From NCBI RefSeq assembly GCF_026248825.1, contig NZ_CP110973.1, positions 1,240,001 to 1,304,000 on the forward strand: a DNA stretch of 64,000 bases, in the 5' to 3' direction. Source of the DNA: Larkinella insperata (GTDB lineage Bacteria > Bacteroidota > Bacteroidia > Cytophagales > Spirosomataceae). Of this stretch, positions 17,186-26,609 are shown in pieces. The notes beneath the pieces were generated by a model. It was not told the origin of the DNA and did no database searches. It saw only the letters and a program-made list of their open reading frames with translations. Every line of letters begins with the position of its first letter. Position 1 is the stretch's first letter. The position numbers were made by a program, and so were the translations under genes.

Positions 17186-19930
17186 TTATTCTTTTGTAAT
17201 CACTTCATCCAGGTTCAGCATGGTGTTGGCCGTCACGGTCAGAGCCGCCAGTTGGGGCGTTGCGTCTTCGCAGGCCAGCAGTTTTTTCGCTTCTTCGGGA
17301 TGCTGCTGATAATAGGTCTGGGTGTTGCGGTATAAATCCGTCAGCACCGCCAGTTTTTTCGGCGCCAGATCCCGCAACATAATGATTCGGAAACCGGATT
17401 GAATCTGTTGCGCGGGCGTTTTACCGCGCAGTTTCATGGTTTCGGCCAGCCGCTGGGCCGCTTCCACGTACACCGGGTCATTGAGCGTCACCAGCGCCTG
17501 CAGGGGCGTGTTGGTCCGCAACCGGCGCAGTTGGCAGAACTCCCGGCTGGGGCTGTCGAAGGTAATCATGGACGGATAAGGGGCCGTGCGCTTCCAGTAG
17601 GTGTACAACGCTCGTCGGTAGCGGTCCTCGCCCTCGCTCAGTTTCCAGCTTTCCCCGCTGTAGGGCGACTGCCAGATGCCGTCTGGCTGGGGCGGCATCA
17701 CGCTCGGGCCGTACAATTTATGGCTCAGCAACCCCGTCACGGCCAGCGCCTGATCGCGCACCTGCTCGGCCGCCAGCCTGACGCGTGGCCCGCGCGCCAG
17801 CAGTTTGTTGAACGGATCTTTCGCCAGCAGGTCGGGCGACACTTCGGAGCGTTGGCGGTAGGTGGCCGACAGCACCATGCGCTTCAGTAATTTCTTGACG
17901 TGCCACCCGTCGGTTTCCATAAACTCAGCCGACAGCCAATCCAGCAATTCGCGGTGCGTTGGCGGAATGCCCTGTGTACCCACATCCTCAACGGTTTCAA
18001 CGACTCCGGTACCGAACAGCTGCTCCCAGAAGCGGTTGACGGCTACGCGGGCGGTGAGCGGGTGTTCCCGGCTGACCATCCAGCGGGCCAGCCCGAGCCG
18101 GTTTTTGGGCAACTCCTTCGCCATCGGTGGCAGCGATTTCGGAACGTCGGGGTTCACTTCTTTGCCTTTCACCAGCCAGTTGCCGCGCTCAAAGACGTGG
18201 GTTTTCCGGGCCAGATCGCCGGTACCTTCGTACAAGATGGGGGTTGCTTCGGGCCGGGTGTTTAGAATGGCCGCCAGTTTCAGGTCCATTTCGCCCAGTT
18301 CGTGAGCGGGTTGATCAGGCAACGCGGGCTGGAACGACACCCATTTAATCTGCACCCAATCCTTCGGCGTTTCAGGACTGCTCAACGTCCAATAGAGATG
18401 ATGCCGCCCCGAAACCGGCGGCAGAGCAAAAATCATGGTGGTGTCGCGGCTGGCCGGTGTCGGACTCGTCAGCAGAACCGGGCCGGTTGGGCTATCCTGG
18501 TGCAGCGTCAGTACGGCATTTTTCGCCTTGGTTCCCCACTGCATAATCAGCCGGTTTTTGCCGGTCAGATCAACGCTTTTGATCCGCCCGGACCCCGCAT
18601 CCTGCAGAACGAAAAACTTGGCATCCAGCAGCGACGCATTGACGTACTCATCAAAATCGTGGGAATTAATTTTAGGCTCGGTAATCCGGACGAATTGCAT
18701 CACCTGCTGAACTTGCCGGGGTTGTTTGAGGTGCGCCTTTAACCAGTTATTCAGCTCCCGCACTTTCAGGGAGTCTTCATTTTTGTAAAACCGCAACGTC
18801 GGCGTTTCGGTCGTTACGTCCTCGTCGCGGGTGTTGTTGAAGAAAGCCAGGTACTTGTAGTATTCTTCGTTGACGAACGGATCGTAGGGGTGACTGTGGC
18901 ACTGCACACAGGAGAAGGTGGTTCCCTGCCACACATCCCAGGTTGTATTCACCCGGTCGATAACGGCCGCCACCCGAAACTCCTCGTCCTGCGTTCCGCC
19001 CTCGTCGTTGGTCATCGTGTTGCGGTGAAATCCGGTCGCAATCAGCTGAGCATCCGTCGGGTTGGGCAGCAAATCACCCGCCAGTTGCTCGACAGTAAAC
19101 TGGTCAAACGGTTTATCTTCGTTAAAGGCGTTGATCAGCCAGTCGCGGTAGCGCCAGATGCTGCGTCCCGGGTCGCGTTCGTAGCCTTTCGTATCGGCAT
19201 AACGCGCCAGATCGAGCCACATGCCCGTCCAGCGTTCGCCGTAGGCGGGTGAAGCCAGCAGCCGGTTTACCACTTTTTCATAAGCATCCGGCGATTGATC
19301 GGCCACAAAGTCCGCCATTTGCTGCTCGGTCGGCGGCAGCCCCGTCAGGTCGAGCGACACCCGCCGGATCAGCGTGGCTTTGTCGGCTTCGGGCGACGGT
19401 TTCAGGTTTTCTGCTTTGAGTTTATCCAGAATGAAATGGTCAATTTCGTTTTTCGCCCACGTCAACTCGTCGTTCTCTACCAGTCCGAGCCGGGACCAGA
19501 GTGTACCAATCTGGGGCACTTCCGGTTTTTCGACGGGTTGGTAGGCCCAGTGATCTCCCCACTCAGCTCCCTGGTCAATCCACTTCCGCAGCAGTTCGAT
19601 TTCGTCCGGTTTGAGCGGGGGCGCATCCAGCGGCATCCGTTCATCGGGATCGGTGAGCGTCAGCCGGCGGATAAACTCACTGGCGTCGGCATCACCGGGC
19701 ACGATGGCGTGTTTGCCGGACTTGGCCGGAGCCAGGGCTTCGTGTTTAAAGAGCAGGCTGAAGTTGGACGCCTTCTTGACCCCGCCGTGGCAGGCAATGC
19801 AGTTTTTATTGAGCAGCGGTTTGATTTGAGTATTGAAATCCACCTTGTCCTCGAAAATCCCAAGGAACGAGGAGAGGGTAAGCGCAACTACCACGGTCAA
19901 CCCGCCAGCCACCAGGAGTTGAGGTTTCAT
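17186..19930 (-). CDS. PSCyt1–DUF1549–DUF1553 (PSD1) surface protein
   Basis: A protein of about 914 residues; the ATG at 19930 gives an N-terminal membrane segment (LLVAGGLTVVVALTLSSFLG), whereas a longer start adds only a short polar stretch. Domain order: a cytochrome-like PSCyt1 with NCIACHGGVKKAS, DERMPLDAPPLKPDEIELL, then DUF1549 (RRVSLDLTGLPPT, GERWTGMWLDLARYADTKGYE, FDQFTVEQLAGDLLP, CVQCHSHPYDPF), a lectin- or CBM-like middle, and DUF1553 (LTARVAVNRFWEQLFGTGVV, LLAWL-like DWLSAEFME, NTPLQALVTLNDPVYVEAA). The single CxxCH and the CVQCH may each bind c-type heme. This pair with DUF1501 is typical of planctomycete sugar-degrading loci; its task is unknown. Confidence 0.9.
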   Translation of the reverse strand: MKPQLLVAGGLTVVVALTLSSFLGIFEDKVDFNTQIKPLLNKNCIACHGGVKKASNFSLLFKHEALAPAKSGKHAIVPGDADASEFIRRLTLTDPDERMPLDAPPLKPDEIELLRKWIDQGAEWGDHWAYQPVEKPEVPQIGTLWSRLGLVENDELTWAKNEIDHFILDKLKAENLKPSPEADKATLIRRVSLDLTGLPPTEQQMADFVADQSPDAYEKVVNRLLASPAYGERWTGMWLDLARYADTKGYERDPGRSIWRYRDWLINAFNEDKPFDQFTVEQLAGDLLPNPTDAQLIATGFHRNTMTNDEGGTQDEEFRVAAVIDRVNTTWDVWQGTTFSCVQCHSHPYDPFVNEEYYKYLAFFNNTRDEDVTTETPTLRFYKNEDSLKVRELNNWLKAHLKQPRQVQQVMQFVRITEPKINSHDFDEYVNASLLDAKFFVLQDAGSGRIKSVDLTGKNRLIMQWGTKAKNAVLTLHQDSPTGPVLLTSPTPASRDTTMIFALPPVSGRHHLYWTLSSPETPKDWVQIKWVSFQPALPDQPAHELGEMDLKLAAILNTRPEATPILYEGTGDLARKTHVFERGNWLVKGKEVNPDVPKSLPPMAKELPKNRLGLARWMVSREHPLTARVAVNRFWEQLFGTGVVETVEDVGTQGIPPTHRELLDWLSAEFMETDGWHVKKLLKRMVLSATYRQRSEVSPDLLAKDPFNKLLARGPRVRLAAEQVRDQALAVTGLLSHKLYGPSVMPPQPDGIWQSPYSGESWKLSEGEDRYRRALYTYWKRTAPYPSMITFDSPSREFCQLRRLRTNTPLQALVTLNDPVYVEAAQRLAETMKLRGKTPAQQIQSGFRIIMLRDLAPKKLAVLTDLYRNTQTYYQQHPEEAKKLLACEDATPQLAALTVTANTMLNLDEVITKE

Positions 19931-19955
19931 AACAAAGGGTTCAGTTTCTAACAAA

Positions 19956-19975
19956 CAACTCTTTATAAAGAGTTG
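19956..19975. promoter_or_regulatory. Perfect 20-bp palindrome upstream of the DUF1549/DUF1553 operon
   Basis: CAACTCTTTA followed at once by TAAAGAGTTG is a perfect two-fold symmetric site, 25 bases from the start codon at 19930. Symmetry and position suggest an operator for a dimeric repressor; it could also form an mRNA hairpin with no loop, which is less likely. Confidence 0.6.
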
Positions 19976-20040
19976 AAAAACGGTAATGTACTGTATAGTA
20001 ATACAAAAATTATAAAAATTCCGGACTTTTCCTCGTTAAA

Positions 20041-20290
20041 AATTGGCAACGGGCTTAATTTGTTCCAACAATCCTGTTCGCTACCACCGCCAACCTCGTC
20101 AGGGCTTAACGCCAGCTAAGCCCGTACATAAGTGCGGGTCATAGAAAAGGACTCCAACCTTGAAAGGTAAGCCACTCCTGACGGCTGCTGGGATGAGGAG
20201 ATTCGTGAGGGAAGAGAATAGTACTTGACGGCTCGAAAACCGTATTGAGATGGGAAACTATTGCGGGCGATTCCGTAATTTGAAAAGGAT
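20041..20290 (+). other. Intergenic region with several mutually exclusive hairpins
   Basis: The roughly 450-base gap between divergent genes has no credible coding sequence. GGGCTTA (20102-20108) pairs with TAAGCCC (20117-20123), but CCC of the latter is also part of CCCGTAC–ATAA–GTGCGGG (20121-20138). A further copy of GGGCTTAA lies at 20051. TGACGGCT occurs twice (near 20179 and 20225) and AATAGT/ACTATT (near 20217 and 20267) enclose an ACGG/CCGT hairpin. This could be a small RNA or a fossil structure. It matches no RNA family I can name. Confidence 0.3.
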
Positions 20291-20323
20291 TTGGAATTTT
20301 TAAAAAATTTTAAAATATTTTTA

Positions 20324-20355
20324 TTGGTGTTCCGGCTCAATATACCGAATTTTGA
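20324..20355 (+). promoter_or_regulatory. Candidate Bacteroidota promoter for the NagB–PIG-L gene
   Basis: TTG at 20324, a 21-base spacer and GAATTTTG at 20348-20355 resemble TTG–N19-21–TAnnTTTG with one mismatch. It would give a leader of about 25 bases. Confidence 0.4.
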
Positions 20356-20387
20356 CGCACCGCTCGAACTACAATCTACCATTCGTT

Positions 20388-22346
20388 ATGATTTCTGAAC
20401 CTTCGGTTTCCGAAAACGCGTTAGGTCGCCAGCCGGGAGATCCGGTCCAATCGGCCATTACCTACGAGAAAATTCCAACGCACATCTACGCTGACGCCAA
20501 AGATGCTTCCCGCGCCGTCGCCCGCGAAATTGCCGAACTGATTCGCGAAAAGCAGCAGAAGGGCGAGCCGTGTGTGCTGGGTCTGGCAACGGGTTCATCC
20601 CCCAAGACGGTTTACGCCGAACTGATTCGTCAGCACCGCGAGGAAGGTCTCAGCTTCCGGAATGTGGTTTCCTTTAACCTGGACGAATACTATCCCATGG
20701 AGCCCGATTCGCTGCAAAGCTACGTGCGCTTCATGAAGGAGCAGTTGTTCGACCACGTCGACATCCCGGAAGGCAATTATTTCATTCCGGACGGAACGAT
20801 TGCGCCGAACAAGGTTGCTGAATTCAGCCGGGCCTACGAAGAAAAAATGCAATCGTACGGCGGTCTGGATTTTCAACTGCTCGGCATCGGGGGGAACGGT
20901 CACATCGGTTTCAACGAACCGGGTTCGCTGATCAATTCGCACACCCGCCTGATGATGCTCGACCACTCAACCCGGGCCGCTGCGGCCGGCGATTTCGGTG
21001 GTCTGGCTCAAACGCCTAAAAAAGCCATTACAATGGGGGTTGCGCCGATTCTGAGCGCCCGCCGGGTGGTCCTGCTGGCCTGGGGCGAACGCAAAGCACC
21101 GGTTATTCGGGCGGCTCTGGAAGGAACCGTTACCGAGCAGATTCCGGCTTCGTACCTGCAAACCCATCCCAACGCCCTGTTTGTCATCGACCAGGCTGCA
21201 GCTTCGGACCTGACCCGGATGCAAACGCCCTGGCTGGTGGATACGGTTACCTGGGATAAGCAAATGGTAAAAAAAGCCGTGACGTACCTGTCGCGCACCC
21301 TGGGTAAACCCATTCTGAAGCTGACCAACAAAGATTATAACGACAACGGGATGAGCGATCTGCTGGCGCAAGTGGGCCAGGCGTACGATCTGAACATCGA
21401 CGTTTTCAATCAACTTCAACACACCATTACGGGCTGGCCGGGCGGTAAACCCAACGCCGACGACACAAACCGGCCCGAGCGTGCCCAGCCCGCCAAGAAG
21501 CGCTGCCTGATTTTCAGCCCGCACCCCGATGACGATATCATTTCGATGGGGGGAACGTTCCAGCGGCTGCACGACCAGGGCCACGAGGTACACGTGGGCT
21601 ATCAGACGTCCGGCAACATTGCCGTGGCCGACGACGAAGCCCTGCGTTTCGCCGATTTCGTGGTGGACTTCAACGAGAAATTCGGCATCGACAGCCCGGA
21701 AGCCACCAAAATTTTCCGGGATGCTGCCGAGTCGCTGCGCAAGAAAAAAGGCAGCGAAATGGACACGGAAGAAGTACGGTATGTAAAGGGTCTGATTCGG
21801 AAAGGGGAAGCCAAAGCAACCTGCCGCTTCGTCGGAATTCCGGTCGAAAACGCCCACTTTATGAACATGCCGTTTTACGAAACCGGCAAAGTAGAGAAAA
21901 AACCGCTGGGCGAAGAAGATATTCAGGTGGTAATGAACGTGATCCGGGAAGTGAAACCGCACCAGATTTATGCCGCCGGTGATCTTGCCGATCCGCACGG
22001 AACGCACAAGGTGTGTCTGGACGCCATCTTCGAAGCCGTTCGCCGGTTGAAAAACGAAGATTTCATGAAAGACTGCTGGGTGTGGCTCTACCGCGGTGCC
22101 TGGGCCGAGTGGGATATTCACGAAATCGAAATGGCCGTACCGATGTCGCCCGACCAGTTGGTGCGCAAGCGTCTTGGTATCTTCAAACACCAGTCTCAGA
22201 AAGACGGTGTGGTCTATCAGGGCAGCGACGCACGCGAGTTCTGGCAACGGGCCGAAGAGCGCAACCGGGCCACGGCTGGCCTTTACAACCAGTTGGGACT
22301 GGCCGAGTACGAAGCCATGGAAGCCTTCGTCCGCTGGAAATATTAA
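20388..22346 (+). CDS. Glucosamine-6-phosphate deaminase-like/PIG-L deacetylase fusion
   Basis: A 652-residue two-domain protein. Residues about 25-300 are NagB-like: LGLATGSSPKTVY, SFNLDEYYPM (catalytic Asp region), LLGIGGNGHIGFNEPG near residue 166 and APVIRAALEG. Residues about 370-650 are a PIG-L/LmbE-type de-N-acetylase with the metal-binding SPHPDDDIISMGG near 377 and ADPHGTHKV near 534. Such fusions are widespread in Bacteroidota and are annotated as glucosamine-6-phosphate deaminase-like. The combination could join de-N-acetylation with deamination, but whether both activities exist is unproven. It is followed by a strong terminator and then by a NagX-like acyltransferase gene. Confidence 0.9.
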   Translation: MISEPSVSENALGRQPGDPVQSAITYEKIPTHIYADAKDASRAVAREIAELIREKQQKGEPCVLGLATGSSPKTVYAELIRQHREEGLSFRNVVSFNLDEYYPMEPDSLQSYVRFMKEQLFDHVDIPEGNYFIPDGTIAPNKVAEFSRAYEEKMQSYGGLDFQLLGIGGNGHIGFNEPGSLINSHTRLMMLDHSTRAAAAGDFGGLAQTPKKAITMGVAPILSARRVVLLAWGERKAPVIRAALEGTVTEQIPASYLQTHPNALFVIDQAAASDLTRMQTPWLVDTVTWDKQMVKKAVTYLSRTLGKPILKLTNKDYNDNGMSDLLAQVGQAYDLNIDVFNQLQHTITGWPGGKPNADDTNRPERAQPAKKRCLIFSPHPDDDIISMGGTFQRLHDQGHEVHVGYQTSGNIAVADDEALRFADFVVDFNEKFGIDSPEATKIFRDAAESLRKKKGSEMDTEEVRYVKGLIRKGEAKATCRFVGIPVENAHFMNMPFYETGKVEKKPLGEEDIQVVMNVIREVKPHQIYAAGDLADPHGTHKVCLDAIFEAVRRLKNEDFMKDCWVWLYRGAWAEWDIHEIEMAVPMSPDQLVRKRLGIFKHQSQKDGVVYQGSDAREFWQRAEERNRATAGLYNQLGLAEYEAMEAFVRWKY

Positions 22347-22371
22347 CCCGTACCCATCAATCACAATGCCT

Positions 22372-22401
22372 GCCCCAACCCTACCCGGTTGGGGCTTTTT
22401 T
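22372..22401 (+). terminator. Rho-independent terminator
   Basis: GCCCCAACC and GGTTGGGGC form a 9-bp perfect stem with a 6-base loop and are followed by six T. It ends the NagB–PIG-L transcript. Confidence 0.9.
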
Positions 22402-22470
22402 GTACCGTTCAGCTTAAATCCGCCCCAAAATCTGTAACTATACCAAGCAAACACGAACCCACCCTCCCTC

Positions 22471-23628
22471 ATGGAACCAAGAGCCATTTCGCCCGGTCAT
22501 AACCTGAATTCCGACGCTCACCAACGCACGGGCCAAGTGCGGCTTCTTTCCCTCGACACCTTTCGGGGCCTGACCGTAGCGGCCATGATTCTGGTCAATA
22601 ACCCCGGTGACTGGGGGCACATCTACGCACCGCTGGAACACGCGCACTGGCACGGCTGGACGCCCACAGACCTGATTTTCCCATTTTTCCTGTTCATCGT
22701 CGGCGTGTCCATTGCGTATGCACTGCCGGATAAAACGCGGGCGGGACTGGCGGGAAAGATTGCAAAGCGCAGTCTGATTCTGTTCGGATTGGGCCTGTTT
22801 CTGAACCTGTTTCCGAAGTTCGACTTTTCCACCGTCCGAATTCCGGGTGTTTTGCAACGGATTGCCCTGGTGTACCTGGCCACTTCGCTGCTTTATATCA
22901 AAACCGCCACCCGAACGCAGGGCTGGCTGATCGGCGGTCTGCTTGTCGGGTATTGGCTGATTATGGCGTTTGTGCCGGTACCGGATTTTGGCCCGGCCAA
23001 CCTGGAACCCGAAACCAACCTTGGCGCCTGGCTCGACCGCACGGTGCTGGGCGGCCACCTCTGGAAAACATCCCGGATCTGGGACCCGGAAGGTTTACTC
23101 AGCACCCTGCCGGCAATTGCCACCGGTCTTTCGGGCATTCTGGCCGGAACGCTCCTGAAATCGAAGCGCCCGGAAGCCGAAAAAGCCGTCTGGCTGTTTG
23201 TGGCCGGTTGCCTGGCCTTGCTGGGCGCTTACGTCTGGAACGGCTTTTTCCCCATTAACAAATCCCTCTGGACCAGTTCATTCGTTCTCCTGACGTCGGG
23301 ATTGGCGTTGCAGGCGCTGGCCTTGTGTTTCTGGCTGATTGATGTGCAGGGCTACCGGAAATGGACCAAGCCGTTTGTGGCCTTCGGCGTCAATGCAATT
23401 ACGGTTTTCTTTCTTTCCGGCCTGATTCCGCGTGTTCTGAACATGATTCGGGTACCACAGCCGGACGGTTCTGACCTCGGCGCGAAGGAATGGCTGTACC
23501 AAACGTTTTTCGTGCCCTATTTTGCAAGTCCGTACAACGCGTCACTGGCGGGAGCGTTGACGTTCGTCCTGATTTGGTTTGTGATTCTTTATGGCATGTA
23601 TCAGAAAAAAATCATTATTAAAGTATAA
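22471..23628 (+). CDS. NagX/HGSNAT-like membrane acyltransferase (DUF5009 type)
   Basis: A 385-residue integral membrane protein with about ten hydrophobic segments. The N-terminal motif RLLSLDTFRGLTVAAMILVN followed by WHGWTPTDLIFPFFLFIVG is diagnostic of the family that includes the heparan-alpha-glucosaminide N-acetyltransferase catalytic region and bacterial NagX. VPVPDFG, GLLSTLPAIATGLSG and the late KPFVAFGVNAITVFF and WLYQTFF blocks also fit. In bacteria the gene is often found with N-acetylglucosamine catabolism, which agrees with the nagB-type gene just upstream. The direction of acetyl transfer and the substrate are not established. Confidence 0.85.
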   Translation: MEPRAISPGHNLNSDAHQRTGQVRLLSLDTFRGLTVAAMILVNNPGDWGHIYAPLEHAHWHGWTPTDLIFPFFLFIVGVSIAYALPDKTRAGLAGKIAKRSLILFGLGLFLNLFPKFDFSTVRIPGVLQRIALVYLATSLLYIKTATRTQGWLIGGLLVGYWLIMAFVPVPDFGPANLEPETNLGAWLDRTVLGGHLWKTSRIWDPEGLLSTLPAIATGLSGILAGTLLKSKRPEAEKAVWLFVAGCLALLGAYVWNGFFPINKSLWTSSFVLLTSGLALQALALCFWLIDVQGYRKWTKPFVAFGVNAITVFFLSGLIPRVLNMIRVPQPDGSDLGAKEWLYQTFFVPYFASPYNASLAGALTFVLIWFVILYGMYQKKIIIKV

Positions 23629-23694
23629 ATAATACCACTAATTTCGGGTTAACTACGGTAGATACGCAACAAACCGTATAACCAACCTGAAACG

Positions 23695-26592
23695 ATGAAC
23701 AAGATTTTAGCTACCGGGCTCGTGCTGGCCCTGCTGGCAACCGGTGCGAGTGCCCAAAAACCCGTTAAGAAAGCTCCCAAAAAAGCCCCCGCTTCCATTA
23801 AAACCCTCCCGGCCAAAGCCGTAGCCGCCGGTATTCCGGCCGAGCTGAAACAACCGATTCCGTTTGATCCGGAGGTTAAAGTCGGGAAGTTAGCAAACGG
23901 ATTGAAGTACTACATCCGCAAAAATACCGAACCCAAAAACCGGGCGGAACTGCGCCTGGTGGTCAATGCCGGGGCTATTCTGGAAACCGACGACCAGCAG
24001 GGGCTGGCGCACTTTCTGGAGCACATGGCCTTCAACGGCACCAAAAACTTCCCCAAGAATGAGATCATTAGCTTTCTGCAATCGTCGGGGGTGCGGTTTG
24101 GGGCCGACCTGAACGCATCGACGGGTTTCGACGAGACAATCTACCAATTGCCCGTACCGACCGATTCCGCCCAGCTTTTCGAACAGGCGTTTCAGATTCT
24201 GGAGGATTGGGCACACAATGTAACCCTGGACCCGGCCGAAATTGACAAAGAGCGTGGCGTCGTGCTGGAAGAAGCCCGGTCTGGACGCGGGGCCGGGCAA
24301 CGGATGCGGGAGAAATTCTTTCCGCTGATTCTAAACAACTCGCGCTACGCCGACCGGCTGCCGATTGGCAAGGATGAGATCATCAAAAACTTCAAACCGG
24401 AAGCTTTACAACGGTTTTACAAAGACTGGTACCGCCCGGATCTGATGGCGGTGGTGGCCGTCGGCGATTTCGACGTGGCGCAGGTGGAGGGAATCATCAA
24501 GGAGAAATTCAGCCGGATTCCGGCGGTGAGCAATCCGAAGCCGCGCTTGCAGTACGCCATTCCGCCCCACAAGGATACGAAGATCGCTATTGTAACCGAT
24601 CCCGAACAGCCCAATACCGTGGTCCAGATCATGTACAAACGGCCCGAGATCAAGGAGAAAACGCTGTATGATATCCGCGAAGCCATCAAACGGATCCTGT
24701 TCAACTCCATGATCGGCAACCGGATCAACGAACTCACGCAGCAGTCGGACCCGCCGTTTCTGGCCGGTTACAGCAACTACGGCAGTTTTCTGGGCGACCA
24801 GGATGCGTTCAGTTCCTACGTCATTGCCAAGGATGGGGATGTAAACCGGGCCGTAACGGCCATTCTGGACGAAAACGCCCGCGTAGATCAGTTCGGATTT
24901 ACGGAAACCGAACTCGACCGCGCCAAGAAACAGTACCAGAAAGCCGTAGACCGGGCCTACCGCGAGCGCGACAAAACCCGTTCGGGCAGTTACGTGAACG
25001 AATACGTCGAAAATTTCCTGCACGGCGACATCCCGGTCGGCATTTCGTTTTACAACGATTTCACGAAAAAATACCTGGACGGCATCACCGTTGGCGACGT
25101 TAACAACCTGGCCAAGCAATTCATTACGCAGGAAAACCGGGCCGTCGTGATCATGGCGCCCGAAAACCGGAACGCCGGCTCCGGACAAGGTAAGCTCCCG
25201 ACCGAAAAGCAGATCCTGGCCCTGATTGATAACGCCGGTAAAAAACTGACGGCCTACGTCGACAAAACGCTCGATAAACCGCTGCTGTCCACGTTGCCCG
25301 TCGGGAATCCCGTAACGAGTGAGAAGCAAATCCGCGACATTGACGTGACCGAGTGGACGCTCCGTAACGGCGTGAAAGTGGTTTTAAAACCGACGGATTT
25401 CAAAAATGACCAGATCATTTTCTCGGCCAGCAGTCCGGGCGGTACGTCGCTCTACCAGGATAAGGACTTCGAATCAGCGCGGTTTGCCTCCACGCTGACG
25501 CAAATGAGCGGCATCGGCGATTACAACCAGATTCAGTTGGGCAAATACCTGACCGGCAAAACCGTCAACGTGTCGCCGTACATTGGGGAAACCACCGAAG
25601 GTATCAGCGGCAGCACCACGCCCGACGATCTGGAAACGGCTCTGCAACTGGTTTACGCGTATTTTACCGCTCCCCGCCAGGATACCGATGTGATTAAGGG
25701 TTTTCTGTCGAACCAGAAGAGTTACCTGCAAAGCCAGCTGGCAACGCCGACGCCCCAGAAGGTATTTCAGGATACGGTGCAATCGTTGCTGGGGGCTTAT
25801 AACTTCCGCCGGTTGCCGCTGACGCCAAATCGGCTGGACCAGGTAAACGTAGACCGCGCCACGGCGATTTACAAAGAGCGGTTTGCCGACGCCAGCGACT
25901 TCACGTTCTTCTTCGTCGGTAACTTCAAGGAGAAAGACCTCAAACCACTGATCGAAAAATACCTGGGCGGTTTGCCGGTAACGAACCGCAAGGAAACGTA
26001 CCGCGATCTGGGCATTCGGACGCCCGCCGGAAAAATTGAACGAACCGTGACCAAAGGCATTGAGCCCAAAAGCACCGTGCAATTGGTCTTCAGCGGTGAT
26101 TTTGTCTGGAGTTCCGAGAACGCCACCCAGATCGATGCCCTGGCCGAAGCCCTGGAAATTAAGCTGACCGAAACGCTGCGGGAAGAAGAAAGCGGGGTGT
26201 ACGGGGTGAGCGTGAGCGGGGCCTACGCCAAAATTCCGGCCCAACGGTATACCTTCCGCATCGGGTTTGGCTGTGCGCCCGAGAATGTCGACAAGCTGAT
26301 TGCCCGCACACTGGCCGAAATCGAGAAGATCAAGCAGAACGGCGCCGATCCGAAAGACATCGACAAGTTTAAAGCCGAAACCCGGCGCGAAACAGAGGTG
26401 CAGTTGAAGCAGAATAATTTCTGGCTGGGGTATCTGTCCAATCAGTATTTCAACAACGAGGACCCGACCGAGATTTTGCGGGAGGCCGAGCTTCTCAAAC
26501 AAGTGACGCCCGAAAGCACCAAACAGGCCGCTAACCAGTATTTCGGCAAGAACTTCATCAAGCTGCTGCTGCAACCCGAGCGGAAACAGTAA
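23695..26592 (+). CDS. M16-family zinc metalloprotease (insulinase/PqqL type)
   Basis: A 965-residue exported peptidase: signal peptide up to about TGASAQ, then a Lys/Pro-rich linker and four M16 modules. The first carries the inverted zinc motif HFLEH (near residue 106) with the third ligand Glu in ERGVVLEEARSG about 75 residues later, so it is predicted active. The second half has the related fold without HxxEH (RNGVKVVLKPTDF, FASTLTQMSGIGDYN), as is normal for this family. Length fits periplasmic PqqL/insulinase-like peptidases of Bacteroidota. A terminator follows. It may degrade peptides in the periplasm, but partner genes are not evident. Confidence 0.93.
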   Translation: MNKILATGLVLALLATGASAQKPVKKAPKKAPASIKTLPAKAVAAGIPAELKQPIPFDPEVKVGKLANGLKYYIRKNTEPKNRAELRLVVNAGAILETDDQQGLAHFLEHMAFNGTKNFPKNEIISFLQSSGVRFGADLNASTGFDETIYQLPVPTDSAQLFEQAFQILEDWAHNVTLDPAEIDKERGVVLEEARSGRGAGQRMREKFFPLILNNSRYADRLPIGKDEIIKNFKPEALQRFYKDWYRPDLMAVVAVGDFDVAQVEGIIKEKFSRIPAVSNPKPRLQYAIPPHKDTKIAIVTDPEQPNTVVQIMYKRPEIKEKTLYDIREAIKRILFNSMIGNRINELTQQSDPPFLAGYSNYGSFLGDQDAFSSYVIAKDGDVNRAVTAILDENARVDQFGFTETELDRAKKQYQKAVDRAYRERDKTRSGSYVNEYVENFLHGDIPVGISFYNDFTKKYLDGITVGDVNNLAKQFITQENRAVVIMAPENRNAGSGQGKLPTEKQILALIDNAGKKLTAYVDKTLDKPLLSTLPVGNPVTSEKQIRDIDVTEWTLRNGVKVVLKPTDFKNDQIIFSASSPGGTSLYQDKDFESARFASTLTQMSGIGDYNQIQLGKYLTGKTVNVSPYIGETTEGISGSTTPDDLETALQLVYAYFTAPRQDTDVIKGFLSNQKSYLQSQLATPTPQKVFQDTVQSLLGAYNFRRLPLTPNRLDQVNVDRATAIYKERFADASDFTFFFVGNFKEKDLKPLIEKYLGGLPVTNRKETYRDLGIRTPAGKIERTVTKGIEPKSTVQLVFSGDFVWSSENATQIDALAEALEIKLTETLREEESGVYGVSVSGAYAKIPAQRYTFRIGFGCAPENVDKLIARTLAEIEKIKQNGADPKDIDKFKAETRRETEVQLKQNNFWLGYLSNQYFNNEDPTEILREAELLKQVTPESTKQAANQYFGKNFIKLLLQPERKQ

Positions 26593-26609
26593 GCGGACCA
26601 CGCCCCCCA

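Noticed and set aside
20041..20290. glmS ribozyme, cobalamin riboswitch or group II intron domain V
   Set aside because: Key conserved words of these RNAs are absent; the GAAA-like hairpin and CCGTAT words fit only loosely.
20388..22346. Assignment of the PIG-L domain as BshB (bacillithiol deacetylase)
   Set aside because: bshA is 33 kb away and no context links them; PIG-L domains are broad. Kept only as a remote possibility.
20967..22487. 506-codon open frame antisense to the NagB–PIG-L gene
   Set aside because: Opposite a protein with strong, complete motifs on the plus strand; the antisense translation is unlike any family and begins inside a non-coding gap.
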